Assembly (NCBI GenBank): GCA_037349315.1
Contig: JBAIAC010000014.1
Coordinates: forward strand, 25,149,001-25,213,000
From: Chelydra serpentina
Lineage: Eukaryota > Chordata > Testudines > Chelydridae
Length of the DNA: 64,000 bases
Reading direction: 5' to 3'
A program made the position numbers and the translations under genes. The notes under the pieces were generated by a model, which had not been told where the DNA came from, ran no database searches, and saw only the letters and a program-made list of their open reading frames with translations. Positions 45,649-56,731 of the stretch are shown in pieces. Every line of letters begins with the position of its first letter. Positions within the stretch are counted from its first letter, which is position 1.

Positions 45649-46119
45649 ATTTCCCAGATGCACAAAGGGACTTAAGGATTCCAATGCTTGCCTCTGAAAT
45701 GCCTAACTTTTAAGCCCGTTGGAACATCAATGGGAATGATAATGCCTGTGTTAGATGTCTATGCTCCTTGTGCGATACATGGGGAGAGAATGCAATCTAC
45801 AAAAGATGGTATGCTAGGCAGGGAGTTGCCTAAGATAGCCAATGGGAGATGCCAAAGAGTGGGGTGTGTCCTAGGCCTTTCCCATTTCAGAAATAAGCAC
45901 TTAAATCAAGTGTGTTCATCAGGGAGGCATCTATCTCTACTTGAGATCCACAGCTGGGAACCTGGAGACAGGTGGTTTAGGCGCTTAAGCTGTTTCTTGC
46001 AAGAAGTAGTTAAGCACTTGGCTAACAATACAAAATGGCAGGAGGAGGAAAACAGGGTGGTAGTGGTGCTACCTCCCTTAACTCTTAATGCAGTATTAAA
46101 AGCACTCACCCAGAATGAA

Positions 46120-46255
46120 GAATGCCCAGGTTCACTCCATAATTGCCCTGCCTTGTATATTCCCCCTGAAGTTGTGGTACAGGCTGCTGTCAGACAAGAT
46201 ACCAGGGAAGACAAACCATGGTCTGACCCAGTATGGCAGCTTTTATGTCCTTAAT
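46120..46255 (+). mobile_element. CR1-like 3' end scrap
   Basis: Ends with 'ggtctgacccagtatggcagcttttatgtcctta', the same terminal signature as the CR1 ends at 4871 and 15451. Upstream similarity is weak, so only the end is assigned with confidence. Confidence 0.5.
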
Positions 46256-46284
46256 TCCCTGCCTCTACCTGAGCGTAGTAATGA

Positions 46285-46343
46285 GTTGAACAAGGGGTCT
46301 CCCACCTCTCAGGAGAGTTCCCTAACCACAGAGCTATAGGATA
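46285..46343. repeat. tRNA-like SINE half
   Basis: 'ggggtctcccacctctcaggagagttccctaaccacagagctatagg' corresponds to the right, inverted tRNA-like arm of the SINE at 10243-10431. Confidence 0.5.
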
Positions 46344-46871
46344 CACTAATGTTGGTTTCCCTCAGTTTCTTGTTGAAGCTGTCCCACTTTGGACAAATGA
46401 ATTTTGAATGGGGTCAGATCTGGTAGGTGTGCTTAGACCACCTCAACTGGATTGGGCCCTGCGAACAATATAAGAGTGCATCCGCCTACCTTCCCTCAGC
46501 TTGTGGATTGCACAGGGGCTTAAGTGGAGATAGGTGTTTGGACACTTAGAATGAGGCAGCAGTGCACATGCCCAGAGGTAGAAACACGGGTACTTAGAGA
46601 ACTTTAACAGTGACAATTTAGGTTTCAAATGAGTTTAAGTGCCTACAAGGTTAGGGGGCTGCTAAGCAGGGGTTTTGTGAATTGCAGTGGTGCCTAAAAT
46701 TGGGACTTAGGTACCTAAATCCCAGATTTAGGCACCTATGTACCTTTGTGGATATAAGACTATAGACAATATAAGTGTAAAGGATTATAATCACAATAAA
46801 GTACTTAAAATGTGGTGGTTGTGATACATGGGCTTGACACAAAGTCCACTCTGGACTTCCATTAACTTAAT

Positions 46872-47096
46872 AATAACTAGTTCTTACATGGCATATTTCA
46901 TCAGTAGATCTCAAGCCACTTTACAAGGAAGAGCAGTATCATTATTTCCATTTTACAAGTTGGGAAATGGAAGCACAAATAGGTGAAATGACTTGTCTAA
47001 GGTTTCTGGCAAGTCAAGGAGAGAGCTGGGACTAGAACACTGGTCTCTTAAGTCCTAGTCAAGGCCTGTATGTGTTAGGTCAAGCTGCCTCCCAAT
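46872..47096 (-). repeat. MIR-type SINE, antisense
   Basis: On the minus strand it reads 'gggaggcagcttgacctaac', then 'gttctagtcccagctctc', then 'agacaagtcatttcacctatttgtgcttccatttccc', then 'gtaaaatggaaataatgatactg'. These are tRNA-derived head, CORE and tail in the MIR order. It is nearly full length. Confidence 0.8.
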
Positions 47097-50000
47097 GTTT
47101 TAGATCAAGTTGCATGTGAAAAGCTGAATAGAAAATGTCCAATATTGTATTTAATGTCTAGTTAAGTTGCTAATAATGCAGTCTTCACCTGATGGCCTGG
47201 CACATGTAATCCATTGCCTAACTACAATGCAAATCAGCAACATTTTTCTCAGCTTTTATGTATTGTTCTGATTTTGGAACTCCTATTCACTCACATAAGA
47301 TATTAGCTGTTTTGTTTTTCTTCAGATTTTACAAACATGCAGTAGTATATCCAATATGCTATTATTATGATGAAATATATAAATAGAGCAGCGCTATACA
47401 TTTACACTGCATTTATTAATTTAAATATATAAAATGTGTTTCTGGCTGCAAAGAGTTTAGAATCTAGGAATGAGATTCTGATGTCCTTTCTAATATTAAA
47501 TAGCTCCTTAATCCAGGATTAGATATATCGGCTTCAGTGGGAAATTACTCCTTTAGATACCATTTGTCATGCATAAAGGTTATTGGAATTTGACTCTAAG
47601 CAAAGAGAAGTGAGTGAAAGCCCTAGCCTGCAACTTTGAATCAACCTTCCCTCCTCCACAAAGGCATTAAGTCTTTATAGTATTGGTCTTAACCCCCCCG
47701 TGTCACAGATCCACAGGTGCGTGCTTTGCCTTTGACGTTGAGACACACTATGGGAGGGTATCCTTTTTATTGTTAGGTCATGAACCTCCATGTTTGCAAG
47801 AGTAAGCCATATGGCCTTACTACCCCAAGACTCAGTCACTGACTTTGATACTTCTGTTTCTTGCTGTGGCTCTTCAAATTCTATTAAACTTATTGGAACT
47901 CCTGTTGTCCTGTTGGACACTTCACCTCTGTGGGAAGACATGAAACCAGCAGTTTTGTAGTACCATAGGATGGCCCTTGTACTATTCCCCTGTAATGCAT
48001 TATTTAGGGTAGAATGGAAAAGCAAAGCCTACATCAGAGTCCACATTGGCAGTATCATCTGCCCCTCTGGCCAAAGTCTCCAGAACTTCATTTCTCTCTC
48101 TCTCCTGCTTTGTTCAGCAGAGCTCTTATTCCTGACTGATGACTCCTCAGACCTTAGGTTTCAGTTACAGTCGTGCTGCTTCCCTCTGTTATCCTTCCCT
48201 TGGCTGCCAGTCTTTAAAAGTTGATGTTGGGTCTTCCATTGTTTCTCCAAGACAACTTCATTCATCTGTAAACAGATCTTGATAGTTTATTCACACTAAA
48301 CAAGATCTGCCTGTGTGATTCTTACCTGTTCCCCTCTCCCAGGAAAGAAACTAACCCCTTCACACACACAGTGAGTAACAATGAAAAGATGAAACTGAGT
48401 AATACATATTTTCCCATAAAAATACTACAAAATTCCCCACATTCTCCATACCCTGTTCTACTGGTTATAAGGAGTATGAGAAATTCTCCTTGGTGCCATA
48501 CACAGCTCTCCCAGCACCTCTCAAAGCAATGAATGGCCAAGTTTTGGCTCGTTTAAGAGAAGAGGTTGTATTTTCTGCCTCTTGACTTGAATGGACATTG
48601 TTGGTTTAAACCATATATAGTTAATCACTTCTATAAAACAGATGGAAAAGTTCCTCACAGCAAAACAAACAAACCCCACGCCAAACACTATTGCCAAATA
48701 AGGCAGCCTGAATTTACCAAGCTGTCCTCTGCCTAGCAGTTTTCTGATAGTTAGGACTTGCAGGATGCTGTAGTGGAGAAGAAAACTCCTAGCTTATCCC
48801 AGAGTCCTACCATAGAACTTCAAACATTCTTTACACCACATTCATTTGGATTCAGAAGGATGACCTCCTCCTCCCACTCAATACGCATCCATCTACCCCA
48901 AGACATCTACCAGTGAGCACAGAGTACAGAAGTACTTGCCTCTGAGTTTTCCTACCATGATCACCACCATGGAGGCTAGATGCTACTAGCACAAGTGTAC
49001 CATCTCTTCAGCAATCTCTAGGCCCCTGTGGAAGAGAACACCTTCTGAGCTGATTCTGAGCCAGATCCAGAATCTAGATTTCATGAGGATAGTGACAAAG
49101 ATTTTTTTTTCAAATTCCCATTATTTTTTATTGAGTATTTGATTTTCTGGTAATTTTGCTTTGAGGTTTGAAAAAATATTTATTGTAGAAGAGTTCAACA
49201 CAACTATTTCTGAGCCCCTCTATCAGCACTTATCCATAGCTGGAATCTATTTTCCCCCTCCAGTTCTATCATTCTTTAGTAATAAAGCATTTTCTCATCT
49301 AATAAAAATCAAGTGTCTTGGCATTGTTAAAGTGTCCACATTTCAGGGAACTTGTGAAGAAATGTAAACTGCATTATAAACAATGCTACTATTCTCAGTT
49401 TACTACACTAAGTATACTGGTAGCAGTACTTTATCTTTAAAGTGGGAAAATAGTCATTGTAAGCCAAGACATTTTTACAGCACAATAAACACTTGCATGT
49501 TACTGTATAGGTCAAATAGCACATGCTAAATGTTCTGCAACCAAAATGTAAAGCCAACAGCCTTATTTAATAACAGCTTGGAGAGTAATTTCTGATTAAT
49601 CAACCTCAGATCTTTCTGTGGCAAATCAGCATCTGTCCATAGGCACTTGAATACTCAGGGGTGGGGGAAGAGAGGAGAACATTCACTTTCATCGTTTCAT
49701 CCATGTGGTTAATGTTTGTTACTTATGATTCCTTGTGTTTCTTTTAAAATCCAATTTCAGTCAAAGATAGACAGCTCTACTCCTCCCACAATGGATGTCT
49801 GATAGAATGGACAATATATCTTTTACAGTCCTGCTACAAATGCTTGTTGTGAAGAGTCAGACTTGGAATACAGTGTGTATGCTATTTTATTCCAAGTGCT
49901 TGCTCAGTATCATATGTGTATCTGCTTCTCAGGAAATTACTGCTTGATGGATCTGATTCTTTGTGCCCAGAAATTTGTCAAAGACGCTTTCCAAGGCTCT

Positions 50001-52201
50001 TTCTAAATGAAATATGTGCTGCTTTGACTTGGTCTTCACTTGCTGATGGTTTTTTTTTATCCTTTCTCTTACAGTGTATCTGTCTTTATTCTCCATCCTC
50101 AAAAGCTGAGTTTTGTGAGAATGCAGCCACTAGCCAGAGTGTTTGTTCTCTCACTCCAACTATTGATCCTTTCATGTCTACAAAATTCTCTGGAATGGCA
50201 GCCTGTCAATAGAGAGTCAAAGAACTTAAGCATTGCAACAGTTGAAATCAGAATCATATGCACTAAGTGCAGTCCTGCCTGGACAGTCAAATACTTTTTC
50301 AAAATGTCTACTTGATGATACACTATAAACTTAGATGTGATGAAGGATTAAAGGGATTGTTTGTAGAGCCAACATATGGTGTTCCAAGCAGAAGTACATG
50401 AAATGTTTAGACATCTATAAATATCCCCAGACCTTGTTATCTTTTGAACTGTCAGACTTTCCTATTTTTATAGGAAAAGAAGCAACAGTGGAAATATACT
50501 ATTGTGCTTAGAATACTTATATTAATAGAAGAAAATTTAAAAGGTAAAATTACTATCACTTGCTTCACTGTTCAAACAACCTTTATGCATTAAAAAATCC
50601 ATGAAAAAGGCCACAATTAGTCTAAAGTTTCACCATTTGAATTGCACACTGAGAACTTGTATACTAATCCAGATATTTTGGGTACTTTTTAAGAGCTTCA
50701 TCCAGCAAACATTGACTTCAATATGATCTGCCCATATAGTCCTTCTTGTAGGATAGGTTCTGAAGATTGTTTTGATCTTTCAGAACTTCAAAAAATGGGG
50801 ATAATGTGGAAAAATTGGGATAACTCCTATCTGGTATGCTCCCACCACCAGATAGTGCAAGTCAGAATACTCTGGAACTTTCCAGAAGAAAAAAAGTGGT
50901 GAATTTGAAATTTGTTAAATAAAATGTGTTCCTGGGCTTACGCATAGCTCTCTGTCTTGAGGAAATACGTGTCATCTTGTATAAAAGTAAGATATAGGCT
51001 AGGGAGACAGAGCAGAAACTGCATAAATGCCTTTGGTGTGATAGGGTTGTTCACATTCTGCCAAGCTTTCCTTACTTTTTCAAGAAAGTTGATATAGTTT
51101 AATTTGCCTAATTTCTGGAGAAACTGCGAAGGAGCTACATTATGGGGCAAATTGTACAGCCCTTGCTCACACATGTAATTCAAATGGTCACAATGGGATT
51201 AGTCACATGAGTAAGGGTTGCAGATTTTTTTTTCTCTTTGGAACAGAAGAAGTGGATGAATTAAGATTTGCCATGGAATATTCTTTCATTAGTCTGTAAG
51301 AGAACATTAAACCAAAAAAAAAACCCATGTAAATTTATATGTATCCTATTTTAAAGTATTTCCCTGCTTGTTAAACAAAAAATAATAAAGAGATCATATG
51401 AAAATCTAACTCGCTATTCAAATATTGCCTATTGTGATCCAGTAAAGCTGTTCAAAAGACAAAATTCACTCAAGTGCTTTGTATGTGTTCTGTTAACTCT
51501 CCATTTACACAGTTCAACAATACTTATTAATCTGGATAGTAAACTTGGGTGTATAATATAAATCATTTAGTCCTGCTAAACTATAAATCACTGCACTTCA
51601 GTGATCTAAATGTATGAGATTAAGCTCATCTCCTTTCCATTAATATTCTTGTCCTTTGTTAGGGACAGCAGCTGTTAAATCATACAGCGTAAAACTTTTC
51701 ATAGATATTTTTCTAATATGGCATAATGTAATACAGCTGGGCCATTTCAGTTTTGATGCCTACTACAGTATTTCATTCCCAAATCAGACACTGTAGGTTT
51801 GCTGTATCCTTTGACAAGAGACCATCATTCAGTTTCTTCATTAATATATTGACCTGTCTTAACAAAGCTGCGCAGAGTGCTGGAGTTTAGAATGCATATT
51901 AGTAACATTTAACGAAGATACAGGAATTCTTCATACAGAGCAATATAAAAAACAGCATGTGTATTTACTTCCTCCGGTCCAGGTTGTATTAAATGAAGTC
52001 TTCAAAATACAATAAAATGATGTGAAGAATGGGGAGTTCAGGTGTCATAACAATGAGAGGCTGGGGGCTCCATTTTAATGGTGCCTATTCTGAACAGGCT
52101 TAGCACTGACAGACTTCCAACACTGACTAAAATAGAACCAGCAAAGCCAAATACATGTGTTTAGAAGTAAGCGAGACTTGGGGTTGTCAGCTCATGATAC
52201 T
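47097..52201. other. Long stretch with no gene recognised
   Basis: About 5.1 kb. At 47701 a 'TGTCACAGATCCACAGG' start looks LTR-like and is followed by pyrimidine-rich sequence to about 48360, but no end or duplication was found. Elsewhere (48.6-52.2 kb) AT-rich DNA with no coding region, RNA gene or named repeat that I can support. Confidence 0.45.
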
Positions 52202-53483
52202 GGAATCATAGCAATGTAGGTCTGGAAGAGATCTCAAGAGATCATCTAGTCCAGTCACCTACACAGAGGGACCAAATATATCTAGACCATCCATGATAGG
52301 TATTTGTTAAACCTGTTTTTAAAACTTCCAATAACAAGGATTCCACAGCCTCCCTCTGCTTAACTATAGTTAGAAAGTTTTTCCTAGTATCTAACCTCAA
52401 TCTCCCTTGTGGCAGAGTAAGCCCATTACCTCTTGTCCTGCCTTCAGTGGACACGGAGAACACTTACTCACAGTCCTCTTTATAACAACCCTTAACATAT
52501 TTGAAGACTTATCAGGTCCCAACTTAGTCTTCTTGTCTCAAGACTAAACATGTCCAGTTTGTTTTTTTAAACATTTCCTTACATGTCAAGTTTTCTAAAC
52601 TTTCCATCATTGTTTTGCTGCCCTCTGGATTATCTCCAATTTGTTCACATCTTTCCTAAAGCATGGCACCCCAAAACAGACACAGTATTCCTGCTGAGGC
52701 CTCACCAGTGCTGAGTAGAGCAGGAAAATTACCTCCTGTGTCTAACATTCAATACTCCTGGTAAAACATCCCATGATGATATTCGCCTTCTCAGCAACTG
52801 TCTCATATTGTTAACTCATTGAATTTGTGATCTGCTATAACACCCAGCTCCTTTTGAGCAGTACTACCACCTAACCAGTTATTTCACACTTCATAGTTGT
52901 ACATTTGATTTCCCCCGTCCTTTACACTTATCTTTATTGAATTTCATCTTGTTGAATTCAGACCAGTTTTCCAATTTTTCAGGGTCACTTTGAATTCTAA
53001 TCTTGTTGTCCAAAGTGCTAGCAATCCCTCCTATCTTGGTGTCATCCACAAATGTTATAAATATGCTCTTCACTCCATTACCAAGTCTAATGAAAATATT
53101 GACTTCAGTATTACCATACCCCAGACAGATCTGTGTGGGATCTCATTAGTTATATCCTGCCCAGTTGGACAGCCAACCACTGATAATTACTAATTGAGTA
53201 ATTATCTTTCAACCAGTTTTACATCAATTTTATAGTAATTTAATCTAGACCAGGTTTCCCTAGTTTTCCCATTGAAATGTTATGTGGGACTGTGTCAAAT
53301 GCCTTAAAAAAAACATATCACATCTATAGGTCCCCTTCTCCCATCTAGTGGCACAGTAACTCTGTCAAATAAGGAAATTAGATTGGTTTGGCATGATTCT
53401 ATGTTGGCTATTAAACTCTTTATCCTCTACTTGCTTACAAATTTACTGTTTAATTATTTGTTTCAATATCTTTCCAAAATTAG

Positions 53484-53674
53484 TTCAGGAGACCCCCTGC
53501 TAGACCGCATGTCACTATAGTACGAATTTGGTATTAGCGCGGGAGCAAACATGGATCCCAAAATAAATTGTTTACATTGGGATCCATGGTAATGCGCCAT
53601 TTCCCCCCACCCCCGCATTAACATGGTACCGCACATGGCTCCCAAACCTCGCGTTCTAGTGGGGGTGTGGTGTA
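53484..53674. mobile_element. 191-bp foldback insertion with ~10-bp duplication
   Basis: The insert is bounded by CCAAAATTAG (53474-53483) and CCAAAATTTAG (53675-53685), which match apart from one extra T. It breaks the CR1 reading, which resumes with 'gctgactgg'. Inside are inverted repeats: 'atggatcccaa' at 53550-53560 against 'ttgggatccat' at 53578-53588, and 'accccctgctaga' near the left end against 'ctagtgggggt' near the right. No coding capacity. A 9-11-bp duplication is most typical of Mutator-like elements; hAT (8 bp) would need a shorter reading of the flanks. Unclassified. Confidence 0.6.
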
Positions 53675-54054
53675 CCAAAATTTAGGCTGACTGGTGTGTA
53701 TTTCCCTAGCTCCTCTTTTCCCCCTTTTTAAAGAGAGGTACTATGTTTGTCCTTCTCTAATCCTCTGGGACCTCACCCAACGCCCATGCACTTGAATAGA
53801 TCTAATCACCTAAATATTCTTTGACCTGTTCTTTACCTATTTTGGCTTGTGTGCCTTCCTGTCACTGTGACTCAGTGGGTCACAGCTGAGGATGCCAAAT
53901 TCATGACAGACTGATGAGAAATAGTGCAGACTCACCCCAAACTTGTGGTTATTCTATCATTAGATATACCAAGCCAGTAACTTGGTGAACTTCTGTATCA
54001 CCACACTGGTTAACAAGAATCCAAAAAGAGTTCCACACCCGAAAATCCCATTGG

Positions 54055-54128
54055 CGGAGGAACCACGGGCCGGATCCAAAGCCCTGAGGTCCAGATTCGA
54101 CCCGCAGGCCGTAGTTTTCCCACCCCTG
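54055..54128 (-). mobile_element. hAT MITE terminus scrap
   Basis: On the minus strand it starts CAGGGGTGGGAAAACTACGG and continues with GCCTGCGGGTCG-type sequence, a familiar hAT MITE terminus in reptiles. The other terminus is absent, and the element ends in normal LTR-like sequence, so it is a partial copy. Confidence 0.55.
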
Positions 54129-54848
54129 TTCTAATCCCAAGGGATCAGCCACTTAATCAGGTCAATATATAACTCAGATCTTACTCAATAATCATGCTGA
54201 TGCCAATCCTTTAGTGACTAAAGGTTTAATAATAAAAGAAAAAAAGATAATTATAAATGGTTAATAGATTTTATATATATACACAAGTGATTTTTCAGTG
54301 TTCATAGATCAGAATCGTAGCAGTGATGGAATAAACTGCTAGCTTTCAAAAGCCTCCCTGGAATTACCTAACCAGGTTGGTGGTCATCAGTCCTTGTTTA
54401 GAGCTTCCTTGTTAGAAATCCAATCCAGAGAAATGAAGCAGGAAATTAAGGAAAATGGAAATGTCTTAAGCGCCTTTTTATATCCTCTGCCATGTGCATG
54501 GAATTTTACTGTCTCAAACAAAGCCCACAGCCCCTGTTTATAGAAAGTTATTGGCCTAAGATGGTGTCCAGGGTCACATGAGAATATCACATGTCCTTAC
54601 ATAGTTTACTGAACCACAGGGGTGGCCATTGGCCCTGCAGATTGTGAGGCATCCGCAGAAAGAGCTATCTGGGTGGAATGAGTTCCTTCTATGGCCCATT
54701 GTGAGAGCTAAGTGTCCGTGATGGGTCATTAATACATAGCTGTCTGACCCTAATGTAAATTCTGTCTAGGGGTGGTACCCACCAATATAGCACATGTAAG
54801 ATACCAGTATGTTGCCAATATTCATAACTTCAGATATAAAGATGAGAC

Positions 54849-55946
54849 ATGGATGAGGGGAAAGCAGTGGATGTGCTATTTCTTGACTTTAGCAAAGCTT
54901 TTGATACAGTCTCCCACAGTATTCTTGCCAGCAAGTTAAAGAAGTATGGGCTGGAGGAATGGACGGTAAGGTGGATAGAAAACTGGCTAGATGGTCGGGC
55001 TCAACGGGTAGTGATCAATGGTTCCAAGTCTAGTTGGGAGCCGGTATCAAGTGGAGTGCCCCAAGGGTCGGTGCTGGGGCCGGTTTTGTTTAATATCTTC
55101 ATTAACGATCTGGAGGATGGTGTGGACTGCACCCTTAGCAAGTTTGCAGATGACACTAAACTGGGAGGAGTGGTTGATACGCTGGAGGGTAGGGATAGGA
55201 TACAGAGGGACCTAGACAAATTAGAGGATTGGGCCAAAAGAAATCTGATGAGGTTCAACAAGGACAAGTGCTGAGTCCTGCACTTAGGACGGAAGAATCC
55301 CATGCACTGCTACAGACTAGGGACCGAATGACTGGGCAGCAGTTCTGCAGAAAAGGACCTAGCGGTTACAGTGAACAAAAAGCTGAATCTGAGTCAACAG
55401 TGTGCCCTTGGTGCCAAGATGGCTAATGGCATTTTGGGTTGTATAAGTAGGGGCATTTCCAGCAGATCGAGGGACGTGATTATTCCCCTCTATTCGGCAC
55501 TGGTGAGGCCTCATTTGGAGTACTGTGTCCAGTTTTGGGCCCCACACTATAAGAAGGATGTGGATACATTGGAAAGAGTCCAGCGGAGGGCAACAAAAAT
55601 GGTTAGGGGGCTGGAGCACATGACTTATGAGGAGAGGCTGAGGGAACTGGGATTGTTTAGCCTGCAGAAGAGAAGAATGAGAGGGGATTTGATAGCTGCT
55701 TTCAACTACCTGAAGGGGGGTTCCAAAGAGGATGGATCTAGACTGTTCTCAGTGGTCGAAGATGACAGAACAAGGAGTAATGGTCTCAAGTTGCAGAGTG
55801 GGAGGTTTAGGTTGGATATTAGGAAAAACTTTTTCACTAGTGGGGTGGTGAAGGACTGGAATGGGTTACCTAGGGAGGTGGTGGAATCTCCATCCTTAGA
55901 GGTTTTTAAGGTCAGGCTTGACAAAGCCCTGGCTGGGATGATTTAG
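54849..55946 (+). pseudogene. CR1 ORF2, RT palm to C-terminus
   Basis: One frame throughout: '[17 protein letters not shown]' (motif A, catalytic Asp), '[19 protein letters not shown]' (motif B, Gln-Gly intact), '[13 protein letters not shown]' (motif C, both Asp intact), 'LMRFNKDKC', then a TGA at 55272-55274 in place of an Arg codon. A second TGA lies about 19 codons on, in place of Trp in 'GTEWLGS'. The same frame then runs clean from 55371 to the natural stop after 'KALAGMI' at 55944-55946. Apart from the two single-base nonsense changes this part of ORF2 is undamaged; the protein is still lost because endonuclease and fingers are missing. Confidence 0.88.
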
Positions 55947-56035
55947 TTTGGTTTGGCCCTGCTTTGAACAGGGGGTTGGACTAGATGACCTCCTGAGGTC
56001 CCTTCCAACCCTGAGATTCTATGATTCTATGATTC
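54852..56035 (+). mobile_element. Young CR1, 5'-truncated
   Basis: Runs from just before RT motif A to the tail GATTCTATGATTCTATGATTC. CATG occurs at both junctions (ending at 54851, and beginning at 56035) and may be a short target duplication. It shares near-identical sequence with the copies at 42775-43730 and 43731-44498. Its low decay and its position inside an LTR-like element that itself splits an older CR1 make it one of the latest insertions here. Confidence 0.88.
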
Positions 56036-56328
56036 ATGCATATAAACAGGATAATCATACTTAGAAAATCATAACTTTTCCATTGACACCTTACATCACA
56101 TACATTATACAAGATTTTTTGCAACTATATAACAGTAGCAATATCAATTATATAAATGGTCATATTCAATCATACAGCATCACACTTCTCCCTTGTTAGT
56201 AATATTAATTGTGTTATGTATCCGGCCACCATCAACCTTTTTAATGTCTATTTTGCTTCAGTCTTCACTAAATACCTCAGCCTTCTTGATGTCATCAGTT
56301 ATTAGCTCTTCTTTCCCACTAAGTAGTG

Positions 56329-56491
56329 CAGTGGTGGGCAACCAGCAGCTCCCATTGGCCAGGAAAGGAGAACCACAGCCACTGGGAGCTGTGGCGGGGC
56401 ATGCCTGCAGATAGTCAACATCAGCAAAATGTCTCGCGGCCTGCAATCAGATTACCCTGATGAGCCGCATGCGGCAATTTGTCCATCACTG
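56329..56491. mobile_element. 163-bp hAT MITE with 8-bp duplication
   Basis: Begins CAGTGGTGGGCAACC and ends TTTGTCCATCACTG, inverted repeats of each other with few changes. Flanks AAGTAGTG (56321-56328) and AAGTAAAG (56492-56499) agree at 6 of 8 positions. It has no coding capacity. The internal 'ggccaggaaaggagaaccacagccactgggagctg' type sequence is familiar from abundant turtle hAT MITEs. It is inserted in the linker part of the antisense CR1. Confidence 0.8.
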
Positions 56492-56622
56492 AAGTAAAGG
56501 CTCTAAATTTGCCTTCAGTGTTCATTTTTTCTCTTGCTTCTAATGTATTTATAGAACCTCTCTTTATTGTCTTATGTCAGTTGATATTTTTAACTCATTT
56601 TGTGCCCTAATCTTTCTGATAT

Positions 56623-56731
56623 GGCCTGATTCTTATCTCACCAACACTAGCTTTACCTGCATATAACTACATTAACTTCACTAAAGTTCCTCCTGAAATA
56701 CACTAGGGTAAGTGAGATCAGAATAAGGGCC
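56623..56731. repeat. Short palindromic repeat, complete
   Basis: 'ggcctgattcttatctca' and 'tgagatcagaataagggcc' are inverted ends around a centre containing 'attaacttcac'. Same family as 19679-19761 and 28828-28901; the most complete copy in the window. Confidence 0.7.

Larger units (their letters stand above)
45663..46760. repeat. Possible old 1.1-kb foldback region
   Basis: Recurring 'taggcacctaa' and 'cttaag'-type motifs occur in opposite orientation at both ends ('gggacttaaggattccaatgcttgcc' near 45667; 'gggacttaggtacctaaat' and 'tttaggcacct' near 46698-46740). This suggests a large degenerate inverted repeat. A 188-codon frame at 45688-46254 has no recognised domain and ends in repeat sequence, so I do not call it a gene. 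Confidence 0.3.
53860..56184. mobile_element. LTR-like insertion carrying a younger CR1
   Basis: The insertion begins TGTCACTGTGACTCAG and ends GCATCACA, giving TG...CA ends. CTTCC (53855-53859) and CTTCT (56185-56189) may be a 5-bp duplication with one change. Removing it rejoins the antisense CR1. About 1.06 kb remains after taking out the nested CR1 (54852-56035) and the hAT scrap (54055-54128). The interior is non-coding. It fits a solo LTR of an old endogenous retrovirus-like element, strand unassigned. Confidence 0.5.
52202..56620 (-). mobile_element. Old CR1, antisense, split by several insertions
   Basis: The 3' end starts at 52202 ('tggaatcatagcaatgtaggtctggaagagatctc'). Antisense C-terminal and RT sequence follows to about 53859, and the same CR1 resumes at about 56185 ('cttctcccttgttagtaatattaattgtg', then the linker region near 56500-56620). 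Insertions at 53484-53674, 53860-56184 and 56329-56491 account for the gaps. Without them the copy is about 1.7 kb. Many stops; long inactive. A minus-strand piece at 52891-53073 still reads the end of the RT ('KMKFNKDKCK'). Confidence 0.85.

Noticed and set aside
45688..46254. 188-codon open frame as a candidate host gene
   Set aside because: The end lies in CR1-like terminal sequence, the start in a possible foldback repeat, and no domain is recognisable.
47701..48360. Definite LTR
   Set aside because: Only the TGTCACAG start is suggestive; no matching end, polyA signal at proper distance or target duplication could be found.
55706..55924. 72-codon minus-strand frame, nearly identical to a plus-strand frame at 43839-44057
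   Set aside because: The match exists only because both are antisense shadows of the same CR1 C-terminal domain; not a conserved gene.
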